A stretch of DNA of 6,404 nucleotides from Candidatus Hodarchaeota archaeon (lineage in GTDB: Archaea; Asgardarchaeota; Heimdallarchaeia; Hodarchaeales; YT1-057), in the NCBI GenBank assembly GCA_016839955.1, contig JAEOTI010000528.1, positions 1 to 6,404 of the forward strand, given 5' to 3'. This document shows, in pieces, positions 6,297 to 6,404 of the stretch (positions are counted from its first letter, which is position 1; the number at the start of each line of letters is the position of its first letter). The notes under the pieces were generated by a model, which did no database searches, was not told the origin of the DNA, and saw nothing but the letters and a program-made list of their open reading frames with translations. The position numbers were made by a program, and so were the translations under genes.

Positions 6297-6404
6297 TTGT
6301 TGGTACGGCAAGCCTATCGTTATGAGTTGAAACCGAATAGAGTCCAACAAACCTTGCTGACCAAACATGCCGGAGTTGCTCGGTTTGCTTATAATTGGGG
6401 CTTG
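6151..6404 (+). mobile_element. partial IS200/IS605-type (IS1341-like) element; left boundary uncertain
   Basis: The element is inferred from the tnpB start. The left boundary is set tentatively at the bulged inverted repeat 6151-6185, because IS200/IS605 elements carry imperfect subterminal hairpins instead of terminal inverted repeats. No tnpA (Y1 transposase) gene lies on the left side, so it may be a tnpB-only element or have tnpA elsewhere. The right end is outside the window. Confidence 0.35.
6297..6404 (+). CDS. tnpB: TnpB-family RNA-guided nuclease / IS200-IS605 (IS1341-like) OrfB, 5' end only
   Basis: The frame is open to the right edge and gives 36 residues from TTG 6297. The peptide reads RQAYRYELKPN (residues 4-14) followed by KHAGVARFAYNWGL (23-36). 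This is the characteristic helix-turn-helix N-terminus of TnpB/OrfB proteins (usual form: a YR-type strand, then a GxxRFxYNW motif). In known elements TnpB is a transposon-encoded nuclease guided by an RNA from the element's 3' end; both that RNA and the catalytic RuvC part would lie beyond the window, so activity cannot be judged. No ATG is available: TTG 6297 (GGATGAG at 6281-6287, 9 bases upstream) or TTG 6300 are the likely starts. By hand count 50 of its 108 bases are G or C, more than two 60-base stretches sampled in neighbouring genes (18 and 23 of 60). This fits horizontal arrival. Confidence 0.85.
   Translation, partial: MLVRQAYRYELKPNRVQQTLLTKHAGVARFAYNWGL

Noticed and set aside
1..6404. 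CRISPR array, tRNA, rRNA or riboswitch
   Set aside because: No regularly spaced repeats, no cloverleaf with a GTTCRA-type T-arm, and no recognisable conserved RNA element were seen on either strand.

Overview
The window is AT-rich DNA holding two complete core-type genes (purH and a ferritin-like gene), an adjacent pair of DNA adenine methyltransferase genes, and the first codons of a TnpB-type mobile-element gene. The host is most likely an archaeon. The evidence is TATA/BRE-like boxes 26-33 bases upstream of two start codons, a GGTGA-type Shine-Dalgarno sequence, and heavy use of TTG start codons. An Asgard or other uncultured lineage is possible, but nothing here fixes the lineage and a bacterial host is not excluded. 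If the host is archaeal, a bifunctional PurH is itself notable, because many archaea use PurP and PurO instead.

Layout. Positions 1-3874 are a minus-strand, operon-like pair. The 798-residue methyltransferase (3874-1478) comes first. A second methyltransferase (1465 to beyond base 1) follows after a 12-base gap, and its Shine-Dalgarno overlaps the stop codon of the first gene. Both are gamma-type N6-adenine methyltransferases (motif order X, I, IV NPPY, then a C-terminal TaqI-like target-recognition domain). Neither shows a nuclease domain. Positions 3875-4008 are a divergent intergenic region with a promoter-like element for purH. Positions 4009-5514 (plus) encode PurH, which carries out the last two steps of IMP synthesis. 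It converges on a small ferritin-like helical-bundle protein (6067-5573, minus). Positions 6068-6296 are non-coding. From about 6297 to the right edge runs the start of a tnpB gene (plus) with clearly higher G+C than its surroundings.

How the genes relate. The methyltransferase pair looks like the modification part of a restriction-modification or related defence locus. Any restriction or effector gene would have to lie left of base 1. purH and the ferritin-like gene look like chromosomal background with their own promoters and no clear functional link to the methyltransferases. The tnpB element is probably an independent insertion. The strongest lead is the translationally coupled methyltransferase pair with two different recognition domains and an unseen partner. 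No complete new system can be demonstrated from this window alone.
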